Assembly: GCF_001050135.1 (NCBI RefSeq)
Contig: NZ_CP012040.1
Coordinates: forward strand, 2,329,001 to 2,393,000
Reading direction: 5' to 3'
Length of the DNA stretch: 64,000 nt
From: Cyclobacterium amurskyense
GTDB lineage: Bacteria; Bacteroidota; Bacteroidia; Cytophagales; Cyclobacteriaceae
Position 1 is the first letter of the stretch. Every line of letters begins with the position of its first letter. The notes under the pieces were generated by a model, which was not told where the DNA came from, did not search any database, and worked only from the letters and a program-made list of their open reading frames with translations. Of this stretch, positions 32,206 through 41,080 are shown piece after piece. The translations under genes were made by a program, and so were the position numbers.

Positions 32206-32559
32206 ATGCCAAACAGTATTCTTAAAAGTACCCTAAAGTGCATACGGGAAGAAGAATGCATCAATTCAACCTGGGTTAGGAATCCATTTAACTTACTGGC
32301 CGTTATCAAACCCTATGTTGGCATTAGCGAAAAAGAGAAGAATGATATCATAAAAATTTCCATTGACAATGTCCTGCAATTCTCACGTAATGATGGAGGC
32401 TTTGCGAATTCAGTAAAGGATGAATATGGAACGACAGATGGTTGTTCATAGGCAATAATCACCAGAAACGCTTTGCGCGATTGGGTAGGACTGGAGCCAT
32501 TAATTATACCAAATACCGATTCTTTTTTAAGGATATTGGGATCGGCTCAAAAGATGTGA
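32206..32559 (+). pseudogene. Fragment of an unknown protein with an internal stop
   Basis: The frame from ATG 32206 stops with TAG at 32449-32451 (…TTDGCS*) but then reads on in the same frame with convincing protein (AIITRNALRDWVGLEPLIIP...LRILGSAQKM) to TGA 32557-32559. A CAG-to-TAG change would explain it. The NDGGFANS stretch recalls alpha/alpha-toroid proteins of the terpenoid-cyclase or lyase kind. It is shorter than such proteins, so the 5' part is probably missing too. Confidence 0.6.
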
Positions 32560-32701
32560 GATAAGCCCAGTTTGTTTTAGGTTGAACAGACGCGAGCCTT
32601 GGCTATTAAAGGGTCGGCCAAATCTTACTGCAGAATTTCATCTAACTCTTTTAAAGTTTAGATTTCTTTCTTGGATAATTAGCCCGCTATTTTACTAAAA
32701 C

Positions 32702-32752
32702 AAAGCCCTGGAAGGGTGATATCTATATAGCCAGGGGTGTGAGCCCCTGGGA
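32702..32752. repeat. Hairpin-rich intergenic repeat, partial copy 3
   Basis: AGCCCTGGAAGGG, a spacer, then CCAGGGGtgtgaGCCCCTGG reproduce the last two blocks of the copy at 21783-21962 with matching order and spacing. The rest of the gap between 32560 and 32867 shows no gene. Confidence 0.6.
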
Positions 32753-32867
32753 AAAACAAAGAGAACAATACGATTTTGGCGGTATTGTTGCTTTTTTTCT
32801 GCAACAATGCTGACAAAATCTCTACTAATCGATGATTTATAGTCTGGGTTAAATCCGGCACCTTCCT

Positions 32868-33407
32868 TTACTTCTTTGTTGTCAAGTTTACAAATGCAGA
32901 AAGAAATTTGCCTAGTTGATTTTTCGTATTTTGATCTGTTATTTTGCCTTCGGTATTAACCTTTCCCTTTATGCCTTGGATGAGTAGAGTGGTTTCTTCT
33001 ACGAAAGTGGCCTGAATGGTTTCCATAATTAACTTCAATTCTTTATGTCCTTTTACACCACTTGCTGATGCCGTTATCAAGCCAACAGGCTTTTCAGAAA
33101 AAATGGTGGTAGACACACACCATTCGATCAGGTTTTTTAAACCGCTCGGAATGCTAAAAACATATTCCGGTGTACAAATGATAACCCCATCAGCCTTGTC
33201 AATTTTCTCTCTCAGGGCTATGATTTTTTCAGGCACATTATTTTCCGTTAGCTCTGTTTGGAAATGGGGCAATCCCGTCAAATCTTCTATCAGTTCCATA
33301 TTGAATTCAGCTTGGCCCAGCCCTGCCAGATGTTTTAGTAGAAATAGGTTGCCTGAATTTCGACTGGCACTGCCACAAATTCCCAGTATGTTTTTCTTTG
33401 GGGTCAT
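32868..33407 (-). CDS. NADPH-dependent FMN reductase family protein
   Basis: A 179-residue flavodoxin-like reductase: the FMN phosphate loop is CGSASRNSGNLFLL near the N-terminus, and CTPEYVFSIPSGLKNLIEW is the conserved isoalloxazine-binding stretch. These soluble enzymes reduce FMN, quinones, azo dyes or chromate with NAD(P)H; substrate cannot be read. It stands alone on the minus strand and faces the REP field. Confidence 0.9.
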   Translation of the reverse strand: MTPKKNILGICGSASRNSGNLFLLKHLAGLGQAEFNMELIEDLTGLPHFQTELTENNVPEKIIALREKIDKADGVIICTPEYVFSIPSGLKNLIEWCVSTTIFSEKPVGLITASASGVKGHKELKLIMETIQATFVEETTLLIQGIKGKVNTEGKITDQNTKNQLGKFLSAFVNLTTKK

Positions 33408-34025
33408 TTGGAATTTTATGCTATTGGATTGTGATTTTTATGCGATGGAGCAATTGATTTTAGTACTTTGTCAAGTTAAAAGGAGTACTAACCCGAGTTC
33501 GAGTTAAAATCTCCTTAAAGCAGTCGAAATCGTCACTGCGAACCCTTTTTGTGGCAGCACTGAGGTAGGGTGTGGCAGTCTTTTTTATCTTGGATTAACC
33601 CGATTTCCTTTATTCAAAACTGCCTTTAAGGCTCTGAAGTTCATTTTTTTTGAGTTATATAGAATCGAACTCAGGTAACTATTATATAAAGAAAGGAGAA
33701 GCCAAACAATAGGAGGCCCTGAAGATTATAATTTCAATTTACACACTTTTTGTGATGCTGGTATGTTTCTGTATTGCTGTCACCCTTTTGGGGTTTTGGA
33801 TGGGAGGTGGATTGATTATCTATAATCGTTTCATCCCTTCGGGATTGGTTTTTGTGCTGATTCATTTTCAACGTGAACAGGGATGTTTAGGGCCCAATTA
33901 AGGAGGAAAGCTATGCCAATATGAGCAAGGTATTCAAAAATGCTAATTTTTTTAACCCCAAAGGGGTGCCAAGATTATACAAAATAGTACCTGAAAAATA
34001 CATGAATCCCGTAGGGATGGTATTT

Positions 34026-34482
34026 TTAATCTAACCAGTCAAACAGATATTGTTCCTCGTATTCAATTTCAAATTTTTCAAGAAAGTCAAAGTATTCTTC
34101 TTTAAAAGTTTTCTTTCGATGATGCTCTTCCTGATTACCATTGGTACACATGATTCATCTGTGAATGAGAATAGGAAAATGCACCGTATCCTTCTTGCCA
34201 TTCAAATTTTCCTTTTAGGAATTTTTGTTCATTGATAAAATTAGTTGAATTATTTTTTATGTCTCGAATCGAATCTGAAATAGGCATTGCTGGTTTTAAA
34301 CCAACAAAAGCATGGACATGGTCAGCCATTCCATTTACTATAATTGCTTTTTGATTTTTGCCTTTTATTATTCCAGAAATGTATTTAAATACCTCATCAC
34401 GCCAAGGTCTTTTCAATAGATTTACTCTGCCTTTTACGGCAAAAACATATTGGATATAAATTTGTGAGTAAGTGCTTGCCAT
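34026..34482 (-). pseudogene. REP-associated tyrosine transposase (RAYT), frameshifted
   Basis: The intact frame (34482-34135) has the Y1/IS200-like start (YSQIYIQYVFAVKGR), the metal-binding H-V-H in NGMADHVHAF and GKFEWQEGYGAFSYSHSQ, then a TAA after VYQW. The other frame continues with QEEHHRKKTFKEEYFDFLEKF to a stop at 34026-34028, the usual family C-terminus. About 5 bases are missing at 34132-34137, where the family has its YIxNQ motif with the catalytic tyrosine; so the break removes that residue. It is flanked on both sides by REP blocks. Confidence 0.82.
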
Positions 34483-34829
34483 TTTAAATTGAGTTAAGTT
34501 ATTGTTTTAGATTGTAAATATCACAATATCAATATAATATAAATTCCCATCGTTGAAAAACTAAATTTTATAGTGCAGAATTGTATCAGTCCTTTGGGGT
34601 TTTTATTTGAGATGGATTTTGGTTCTATAATTCTGTCATCCCTTCGGGATTTGGTTTTGATTCCAAGTACGTGTTATATTTTTCCGATGTGCCTAATCTG
34701 ATAATTTATAAACCCCAAGGGGGGTCAAGATTATAGAAAATAGGACGAATGACCCGTCCTGAAAAAAGTTTACAGTTTTTAATTTTTTTCATTGGTAGTA
34801 CTAACACAAATTTACAGAACATAGGATGT

Positions 34830-34910
34830 AAACCCTGTAGGGGTGGTGTCTCAATCTAGGTAATCATACTAAAATTCAGTTTCAAATCGTTGATAAAAGT
34901 CAAGGATAAG
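34830..34910 (-). pseudogene. Second RAYT 3'-end remnant
   Basis: The sequence AATCCCGT-like hairpin then TCAATCTAGGTAATCA...TTCAGTTTCAAATCG...AAAGTCAAGGATA matches the RAYT 3' end at 34004-34095 block by block, with no reading frame left. A shorter third trace follows at about 35185-35230. Confidence 0.5.
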
Positions 34911-35307
34911 ATTTATGCTTAATTTTACCTTGAAAAAATAAGTCAATGTCACCCCTTTGGGGTTTTGATTTGAGATGAATTTGATACCTATAATCCTGTC
35001 TTCCCTTCGGGATTCGGACTGAATTTGAAGGTTATTATTTAAACTTGCTGTTCATTATAGTTGATGAGATATCATAGAAAAAACTGGTGTACAAAAATGG
35101 TATTTAAACAAGATAACTTGGGTGGTAAAATAAGACCACGAACCCCAAGGGGGTGTTAAGATTAATAGGACGACTGACTCTGAATAGGATTTAACCTCCA
35201 TAAGAGTGGCATATCGATTTATTAGGCTACTACCCTTCGGGGATTTGGCTTGGTTCTTAAGAGGGGGTATGGGGATGTATTGTCGTTTGCAATAAATTTT
35301 TATAGTC

Positions 35308-35340
35308 AAAAAAAATCCCAAAGAATTTCTCCTTTGGGAT
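35308..35340 (-). terminator. Terminator of the first Gfo/Idh oxidoreductase gene
   Basis: Read on the minus strand, ATCCCAAAG and CTTTGGGAT (35315-35323 and 35332-35340) form a 9-bp stem with an 8-nt loop followed by seven Ts. Confidence 0.88.
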
Positions 35341-35399
35341 ATATTCTGAAATTTAGGCAAATGAACATTAAAGCCAACCATAATACCTGCTAGCCAGCT

Positions 35400-36521
35400 T
35401 TAACCTAAATCAATCTTTACTTTTTTACCCGTTTTTACGGCTTTGTAAATGGCGTCAATAATGATTAAGTCCTTTAAACCTTCTTTTCCATCCACAGGAA
35501 CTTTGGCAGTCTCACCGTCCAATATGATCCCTGCCATTCTATCCATTTGGACGGTTTGGTGCGTTACATGTGGGAAACTTAATGGGCCTTTATTGGTCCA
35601 AGCTTTAATTGGACCATAGCCTGTAGAGGGTTGCATCTCTGCAAAGCCTTTGGTGCCATTTAGGAAAAACTTATCAAGGTTGCTTGTGCTATAGGTAGAC
35701 AAGCAGGAAGAGATAACTCCGCTAGGAAATCCAAATTGGAAGGTAATGGTTTCATCTACACCTTCTTTAAATTTCACGGGATCGGTTTTGGTCTCTTGGG
35801 CGGTTACCCAAATTGGTTCTTCGCCTACCATGTACCGGGCGCCATTGATAGAATAGATCCCTATGTCCATCATGGCGCCGCCACCTGCCAATTCTTTGTT
35901 GAGCCGCCATTGGGTAGGGTCACCGATTCTAAATCCGCTTAATCCCTGAAAGAATTTGATCTCCCCAAACTCACCACTGTCGCGTAAACGGATAATTTCA
36001 AGGGTGTTGGGCTCGAAGTGCATGCGGTATCCTACCAATAATTTAACACCCGCTTTGTCACAAGCGGCCACCATTTCTCTGCCTTCTTTGGCATTCAGAG
36101 CCATTGGTTTCTCACAAATCACGTGTTTTCCAGCGGCTGCTACCCTAAGTGTTTGATCGTGGTGGAGGGCATTTGGTGTGATGATGTAAACGGCATCGAT
36201 ATCCGGATTGTCCTTGATGGCATCAAAGTTTTCATAGTTGTAGCAATTTTTATCCGGGATGTTGTAGGTCGCTTGCCAGTCCTTGACCTTGGAGGGAGTA
36301 CCACTGATTAAACCCACCAATTTGGCATTTTTGGAATCCAGCATTGCTTTGGCCACACGCGTACCATAGCTACCCAATCCCATTATGGCAACTCTTAAGG
36401 TGCTTGCTTTTTTCGGATTGCTATTCATATTTGCTTGTGCTTTTTGAGTGAAATTTGGGATCAGGGGAAGGGAAACTGCGGAAAGAGTCAGTTTTTGCAA
36501 AAAGTTTCTTCTGCTTGTCAT
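35400..36521 (-). CDS. Gfo/Idh/MocA oxidoreductase with Tat signal
   Basis: A 373-residue protein. A twin-arginine signal (MTSRRNFLQKLTLSAVSLPLI) predicts export of the folded, cofactor-loaded enzyme. The Rossmann domain has GLGSYGTRVAKAM; the EKP motif is CEKPMALN, whose lysine is a usual catalytic residue; the C-terminal alpha/beta domain contains GGGAMMDIGIYSING. Similar to glucose-fructose oxidoreductase-type enzymes that oxidise or reduce sugars with tightly bound NADP. The actual sugar is unknown. It is monocistronic with its own terminator. Confidence 0.93.
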   Translation of the reverse strand: MTSRRNFLQKLTLSAVSLPLIPNFTQKAQANMNSNPKKASTLRVAIMGLGSYGTRVAKAMLDSKNAKLVGLISGTPSKVKDWQATYNIPDKNCYNYENFDAIKDNPDIDAVYIITPNALHHDQTLRVAAAGKHVICEKPMALNAKEGREMVAACDKAGVKLLVGYRMHFEPNTLEIIRLRDSGEFGEIKFFQGLSGFRIGDPTQWRLNKELAGGGAMMDIGIYSINGARYMVGEEPIWVTAQETKTDPVKFKEGVDETITFQFGFPSGVISSCLSTYSTSNLDKFFLNGTKGFAEMQPSTGYGPIKAWTNKGPLSFPHVTHQTVQMDRMAGIILDGETAKVPVDGKEGLKDLIIIDAIYKAVKTGKKVKIDLG

Positions 36522-36704
36522 GGTTTGATTAGGTTTAGTTATACCTCAAATAAGCAAGGGCAAATCTATTTTGTGCTAATATCACCAGTACCATTGCCTA
36601 ATTCGGGTCAAATTCTTTAATTACAAGATATTGTTTTTTATCTGGAAATGGAAAATAAAATATTTTTTACCTTTACCCAAATAGTAATCCTAAAAAGAGC
36701 GTAT

Positions 36705-37121
36705 ATGTCATCTTCCCTTACTTATCAGGCCGAGCCTGAATTAGATCCAAAAGATTTTCAAAAGCTACTTATTGCTTCTACTTTAGGCGAACGAAGGCCC
36801 GTTGAAGACCTCGAAAGGTTGGAAAAGATGCTTGTGAATGCCGATTTGATCCTTACTGCAAGGAAGGATGGTGAATTGATAGGCATTGCAAGGTCCATCT
36901 CTGACCATTGCTATAGCACTTACCTTTCAGATTTAGCGGTACACAGTGATTACCAAAAGCTGGGCATTGGGAAAATGTTGGTAAAGCTGACAAAAGCTGC
37001 TTTTCCCTTGGCCAATTTAATATTGCTATCAGCTCCAAAAGCGGTTGCTTATTACCCTAAAATAGGGATGAAAAAACATGAGCACTGTTACCTTTCGGTT
37101 CCCGAGGACCCGATTTATTGA
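36705..37121 (+). CDS. GNAT-family N-acetyltransferase
   Basis: A GNAT protein of 138 residues with the acetyl-CoA binding motif YQKLGIGKMLV (Q/RxxGxG/A) preceded by the strand LSDLAVH, as in small protein or polyamine acetyltransferases. I start at 36705, where AAAAAGAGC precedes the ATG by a normal distance; an upstream in-frame ATG at 36648 would add 19 hydrophobic residues that do not match the family. The substrate is unknown. It converges on the second oxidoreductase gene. Confidence 0.88.
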   Translation: MSSSLTYQAEPELDPKDFQKLLIASTLGERRPVEDLERLEKMLVNADLILTARKDGELIGIARSISDHCYSTYLSDLAVHSDYQKLGIGKMLVKLTKAAFPLANLILLSAPKAVAYYPKIGMKKHEHCYLSVPEDPIY

Positions 37122-37137
37122 TAGGCTGAAACCCGGA

Positions 37138-37172
37138 TAAAAAAAGGCTGCTTCTTTTCAGAAACAGCCTTT
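37138..37172 (-). terminator. Terminator of the second Gfo/Idh oxidoreductase gene
   Basis: On the minus strand AAAGGCTGTTTC (from 37172) pairs with GAAGCAGCCTTT (to 37143) and runs into Ts. The stem is symmetric enough to also act on the GNAT transcript, although the plus-strand side lacks a long T-run. Confidence 0.85.
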
Positions 37173-37181
37173 GCAATTGTT

Positions 37182-38648
37182 TTAAACTTTATCCGGTGAG
37201 GGAAGGTCAAATTCAGACCTTCTAGGATCAAAGAGCAATCGGTTTGCTTCTACAGATCTGTCTCCAGTGAAAAATTCCGTGTCTCCATCAAATTCTAACC
37301 AAGGGCCTACGATATAGTCTGCCTGATCTACCGGAACACCCATTCCATCTCTCGCGATTTCGTGGATTTTCATAAATTCTTCAAAAGCCAATTTGTTGTC
37401 ACCAAATCTTCCTGCTTTTGCATTGAAAGGGACTTTTTCTCCCATTCTATAAGAGATGTTCATTAAGTGACCTAAAGTACAGCTGTAATGGGCATCAAAC
37501 ATGTTTCCGTTGGCCATTTTAGGATCATTGGCACGACAGGCATTAATAAAACTTCCAAATGCGCCTCCTGGAGTCATAGGCACTTTCTTCACATTTACAT
37601 TGCGTGGCTGACTTCCATTGTGTGATTTGTATTCACCATCTATTAATTTGCCGCCATCTTCAAAATAGAAACGGTTCGTTACTTCTTTTACATAACCTTC
37701 ATGGTTAGCATTTCTAACATTGAAAAAGACTTGTTGGCCATTGGCAAATTCTGCTATAGCAAACATGGTATTTGGCGTCTCCCCTTGGTCATCCCAATTG
37801 AACCTACCGCCCATGGCCATTACCCTTACTGGGTGTGTATTGGCCACCTCATCATCCAATGCCCAGTAAGCCACATCCAGTTGGTGGGTACCTTGATTGT
37901 TCAATTCCCCATTTCCTACCTGCCAGTTCCAATGCCAGTTATAATGCACCAGGTTTTCATTGTACTGGTCAATTACTGCCGGGCCTTTCCATAAATTCCA
38001 GTCTAGATTACTAGGAGGTGCAGTATTGGGTTTGTAGCCTATACCTTCCCTTGGCTTGCAGGCAAAGCCATGTGAAACCAACATTTTACCATATTTTCCT
38101 GACTTGATATCACTTACCTGATCACGCCATTCATCACTACTACGCCTTTGAGCGCCATGTTGTACTACTATTCCATATTTCTCTGCAGCAGCCAAGGCTA
38201 TTCTTCCTTCATGGACGTCATGACTTGCCGGCTTCTCTACGTAACAATGTTTGCCATTTTGCGCTGCCCATACCACCATTAGGGAATGCCAGCTATTGGG
38301 TGTAGCTACACTTATGGCGTCAATGTCTTTTCTCTCAAGTACCCTGCGCACATCTGCTTCACCTTGTACACGGTTGCTTTTGGTGTCTCCATCGCGGAGA
38401 GATTGAACACGTTGATTGAGAACATTCTTGTCAGGATCTACTAAATAGGCGATTTCGACATTGTCCAATCCTGAAAAATTTGAGATATGTGATTTTCCAC
38501 GGCCATTTACGCCACATACAGCCATTCTAAAGCGGTCGTTGGCACCAATGATGGAACCATAAGATTTTGCACTGAAGCTCATAGCACCGATGGTCAATCC
38601 GCTGGCGCCAAATATAGATTTTTTGATAAACTCTCTTCTTTCTTTCAT
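37182..38648 (-). CDS. Second Gfo/Idh/MocA oxidoreductase with Tat-like signal
   Basis: A 488-residue protein, longer than the other copy. The leader MKERREFIKKSIFGASGLTIG has a twin-arginine-like RRxFIKK and a hydrophobic stretch. Core features are AVCGVNGRGKSHI, the YVEKPASHD motif with the catalytic lysine and the NNQGTHQLDVAYWAL helix. The C-terminal 60 residues (GVPVDQADYIVGPWLEFDGD and the FDPRR end) are typical of exported Bacteroidota members. Function in periplasmic sugar transformation is inferred only. Confidence 0.92.
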   Translation of the reverse strand: MKERREFIKKSIFGASGLTIGAMSFSAKSYGSIIGANDRFRMAVCGVNGRGKSHISNFSGLDNVEIAYLVDPDKNVLNQRVQSLRDGDTKSNRVQGEADVRRVLERKDIDAISVATPNSWHSLMVVWAAQNGKHCYVEKPASHDVHEGRIALAAAEKYGIVVQHGAQRRSSDEWRDQVSDIKSGKYGKMLVSHGFACKPREGIGYKPNTAPPSNLDWNLWKGPAVIDQYNENLVHYNWHWNWQVGNGELNNQGTHQLDVAYWALDDEVANTHPVRVMAMGGRFNWDDQGETPNTMFAIAEFANGQQVFFNVRNANHEGYVKEVTNRFYFEDGGKLIDGEYKSHNGSQPRNVNVKKVPMTPGGAFGSFINACRANDPKMANGNMFDAHYSCTLGHLMNISYRMGEKVPFNAKAGRFGDNKLAFEEFMKIHEIARDGMGVPVDQADYIVGPWLEFDGDTEFFTGDRSVEANRLLFDPRRSEFDLPSPDKV

Positions 38649-38941
38649 ACTTTGGGTTTATAATACTTTCGCAATGAAAGGCATAAGTAAAAGAAAAAAG
38701 CGGTTTATTTCAAGTTTTACGCAACTTTTTATATGGTGGGTAAATTTCACTGTGCCCGTTTTCTAAAGACAAAATGGATTTGATCGGAAGGAATTATAGC
38801 AAATAGAGTTTCCTAAATTTGAAAAAGTGTAGGACAAAGTAAGGAAACTTGGAAAAGTATAAATTTAAAAGAATCCTAACTATAAAAAAGTGCCTGAAAA
38901 CCCTTCTATTGGGAAGGTGAAATTTTATAAGGAGGAAGTAA

Positions 38942-39178
38942 TTAAGAAGCCTTTAATAAAGTATCAATCAGCTCAGATGGCGTTTGAATACGTGCTACTT
39001 TTTCATCTTCAAGTTCTTTTTTCAACTCGGACTCCAATTCAAAGATTAAACCGGACACAAATATTTTATCCATCCTCAAATCATAGTAAAAGTTGGCTGC
39101 TTTTTTCTTTCCGGTCAAAGGAATGCCGTAAGACTGGAAAATTTCAATGGCCTTACGCATCGCTGCAATATTGTTCAT
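38942..39178 (-). CDS. Acyl carrier protein-like protein lacking the phosphopantetheine serine
   Basis: A 78-residue four-helix protein. The middle reads DLRMDKIFVSGLIFELESEL, which aligns with the ACP consensus DLGLDSLDxVELxxxLE, and the end (ARIQTPSELIDTLLK) matches ACP helix 4. The residue at the position of the attachment serine is lysine (D-K instead of D-S), so no 4'-phosphopantetheine arm can be attached. It could be a structural or regulatory ACP relative. No fatty-acid or polyketide genes are near. Confidence 0.7.
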   Translation of the reverse strand: MNNIAAMRKAIEIFQSYGIPLTGKKKAANFYYDLRMDKIFVSGLIFELESELKKELEDEKVARIQTPSELIDTLLKAS

Positions 39179-39313
39179 AGTATCAAATTCAATCCAAAGT
39201 CAATACGGTGAAAGCTTCTTGTTTGTTGTGCATTTAAACAAATCTTTTTATTAAAATTTGTTATTGCAACATTAAAACTACTAGAAATTTACTTTTAGTT
39301 TGGAATTTGACAA

Positions 39314-40612
39314 TTATAAGTCACCCAATTTTTTCCCTTTCTTATTGATCAAACGGGTGGTCTTTGGAGAGCCGATAATCTGTGAATGGTAGATGCCAGA
39401 ATGTCCGCTAAACAGGTAGGCCAAGACACAGGCCAAGCCAATATAAACTCCTGGAATTGCTCCGAATAGCTCAATTCCCATCAAAGTACAGGCAAGTGGC
39501 GTGTTTGTTGCTCCTGAAAAAACACCTACAAAACCCATTCCCGCTAAAAGTGCTACGGGCAACGGGATAATGCCTGACAATGCATTCCCAAGGGTCGCCC
39601 CTGTAAAGAATAAAGGTGTAACCTCTCCACCTTTAAAGCCAGAGCCAAGAGTTAGGGAAGTTTTGGCGATTTTCACCAAAAAATCATACCAAGGCAAATC
39701 CTGAGAGAAAGAGTCAACTATGGTGGGAATACCTAGACCTATGTATTTGGTGTCGCCAATGATAAAAACGGATGCAGCAATAATTACTCCGCCTACCAAA
39801 GGTCTGAAAGGAGGGTATTTAATTTTATGACTAAAGAGTTTTGACCAGAAATGTGTGGATTTTGAAAATAACCTGGCAGCCAGGCCAAAACAAATACCAG
39901 CTGGTATGATCCATAGCATATTGATAAGGTCCAAAGGAGGCACGATTGGTACGGTGTATTCGGTATGGTGCACCTGCCAAAGGCCTTCGCATGCATAATT
40001 AGCGATCACCGCTGCAATGAAAGCAGGAAGGATGGATTCGTACCTTAGTCTGCCAACTACTAGCCATTCTAAGGCAAAGACAGCGCCTGCTAGAGGTGTG
40101 CCAAACACAGAAGCAAACCCTGCCGCAACTCCTACAGTAATGACCATCTTGCGATCTCCATCAGTAAGTTTAAACCATTTCGTGAATTGATCTGCAATTG
40201 CACCTCCCATCTGTACAGCTGTACCTTCTCGGCCAGCAGAACCACCGAAAAGGTGGGTGAGCAAAGTGCCTATAAGAACCAATGGAGCCATTTTTAAAGG
40301 GATAACCTTTAATGGGTTATAAAATTCTTCTAACAATTGGTTATTTCCTTTGACGACAGAAGTGCCATACCTGTGGTAAATCCATCCGATAATAAAGCCT
40401 CCAAATGGTAAAAATAGAATGATCCACCTATTGGACTCTCTATAATTTGTAACCCAATTTAAGGATAGGAGAAACAAAGCCGATGCAGATCCCACTAATG
40501 TGCCTATGAGCAGGGCTAAAACCAACCACCTTGCTGTAAAGGTCAAATTGGGAAGCAATTCCTGGAAAATGAATTTGGAAAGCAATAGCAGGTTAGGATT
40601 CCTATTTGACAT
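39314..40612 (-). CDS. CLC-family chloride channel/transporter
   Basis: A 432-residue polytopic CLC protein. It has the selectivity-filter motifs GSAGREGTAVQMG, with the gating glutamate, and GSGFKGGEVTPLFF, plus a third GVFSGATNTPLACT. No CBS domains follow, as in ClcA. It moves Cl- across the inner membrane, as a channel or a Cl-/H+ exchanger; the external glutamate is present, but I cannot settle the internal proton glutamate. It stands alone. Confidence 0.94.
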   Translation of the reverse strand: MSNRNPNLLLLSKFIFQELLPNLTFTARWLVLALLIGTLVGSASALFLLSLNWVTNYRESNRWIILFLPFGGFIIGWIYHRYGTSVVKGNNQLLEEFYNPLKVIPLKMAPLVLIGTLLTHLFGGSAGREGTAVQMGGAIADQFTKWFKLTDGDRKMVITVGVAAGFASVFGTPLAGAVFALEWLVVGRLRYESILPAFIAAVIANYACEGLWQVHHTEYTVPIVPPLDLINMLWIIPAGICFGLAARLFSKSTHFWSKLFSHKIKYPPFRPLVGGVIIAASVFIIGDTKYIGLGIPTIVDSFSQDLPWYDFLVKIAKTSLTLGSGFKGGEVTPLFFTGATLGNALSGIIPLPVALLAGMGFVGVFSGATNTPLACTLMGIELFGAIPGVYIGLACVLAYLFSGHSGIYHSQIIGSPKTTRLINKKGKKLGDL

Positions 40613-41080
40613 GTAGCCAATAATTTACATTTTGAAATAGCATCAACCCAAGTTTATTTTGTAAGAGGCTAAAATACATGTTATTGAAATACCAGCCATA
40701 AAGTTAGAAGGTTACGTCCCAAAAAGAGCTATCAATATACTTCTTGGTAAAATACAATAACCAATTCAAAGCAAATATAGGCAAACATTTTAAATATTAT
40801 TTGATAAAGATAATGCTATAAATGGAGTTGGGGCTTAGGTATAGTTAAACCAATTTTGCTCCTATTCCTACTGTTTCTTTATCTTTTGTATAAAACAAAG
40901 AAAATGCTGGTAAGGTCTTGAAAAATAGCAAGTTGTATTTTACTTGTTACAAGTGATTTACCGAACAAATTGTAAATAGATTAAGGTCTAAGTGGCTTTT
41001 TCTTAAATGTTTATACAGATGGAATAATTTTTGTGGTGAGTCTCTTTCTAGTATTTTCAGAAAATTGGGGTAAATTAATT
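40613..41080 (+). other. Intergenic stretch, nothing clear
   Basis: An AT-rich gap between the CLC gene and the epimerase gene. I find no terminator hairpin and no full promoter match; TATCTTTTG near 40882 is one base off a -7 box. Confidence 0.4.

Larger units (their letters stand above)
33776..35250. repeat. Decayed REP/RAYT repeat field
   Basis: Three direct copies of an about 78-bp unit (33776-33853, 34581-34660, 34941-35021) share a hairpin CCCCTTTGGGG-type block, TTTGAGATGGA-like core and a second hairpin block TCCCTTCGGGAT. Opposite-orientation partners (33953-34021, 34711-34737 with 34830-34847, 35141-35168 with 35230-35248) carry AACCCCAAGGGGGT...AGATTAT and AATCCCGTAGGGAT-type blocks. 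The REP-transposase relic at 34026-34482 lies inside. Sequence diverges between copies, so the field is old. Confidence 0.75.

Noticed and set aside
35055..35381. A 108-codon minus-strand ORF in the REP field
   Set aside because: It runs through the REP hairpins and the terminator of the neighbouring gene, so it is a frame that happens to be open.
38761..38941. Another terminator or small gene before the oxidoreductase
   Set aside because: The stretch is AT-rich with no clean stem, T-tract or protein-like frame.
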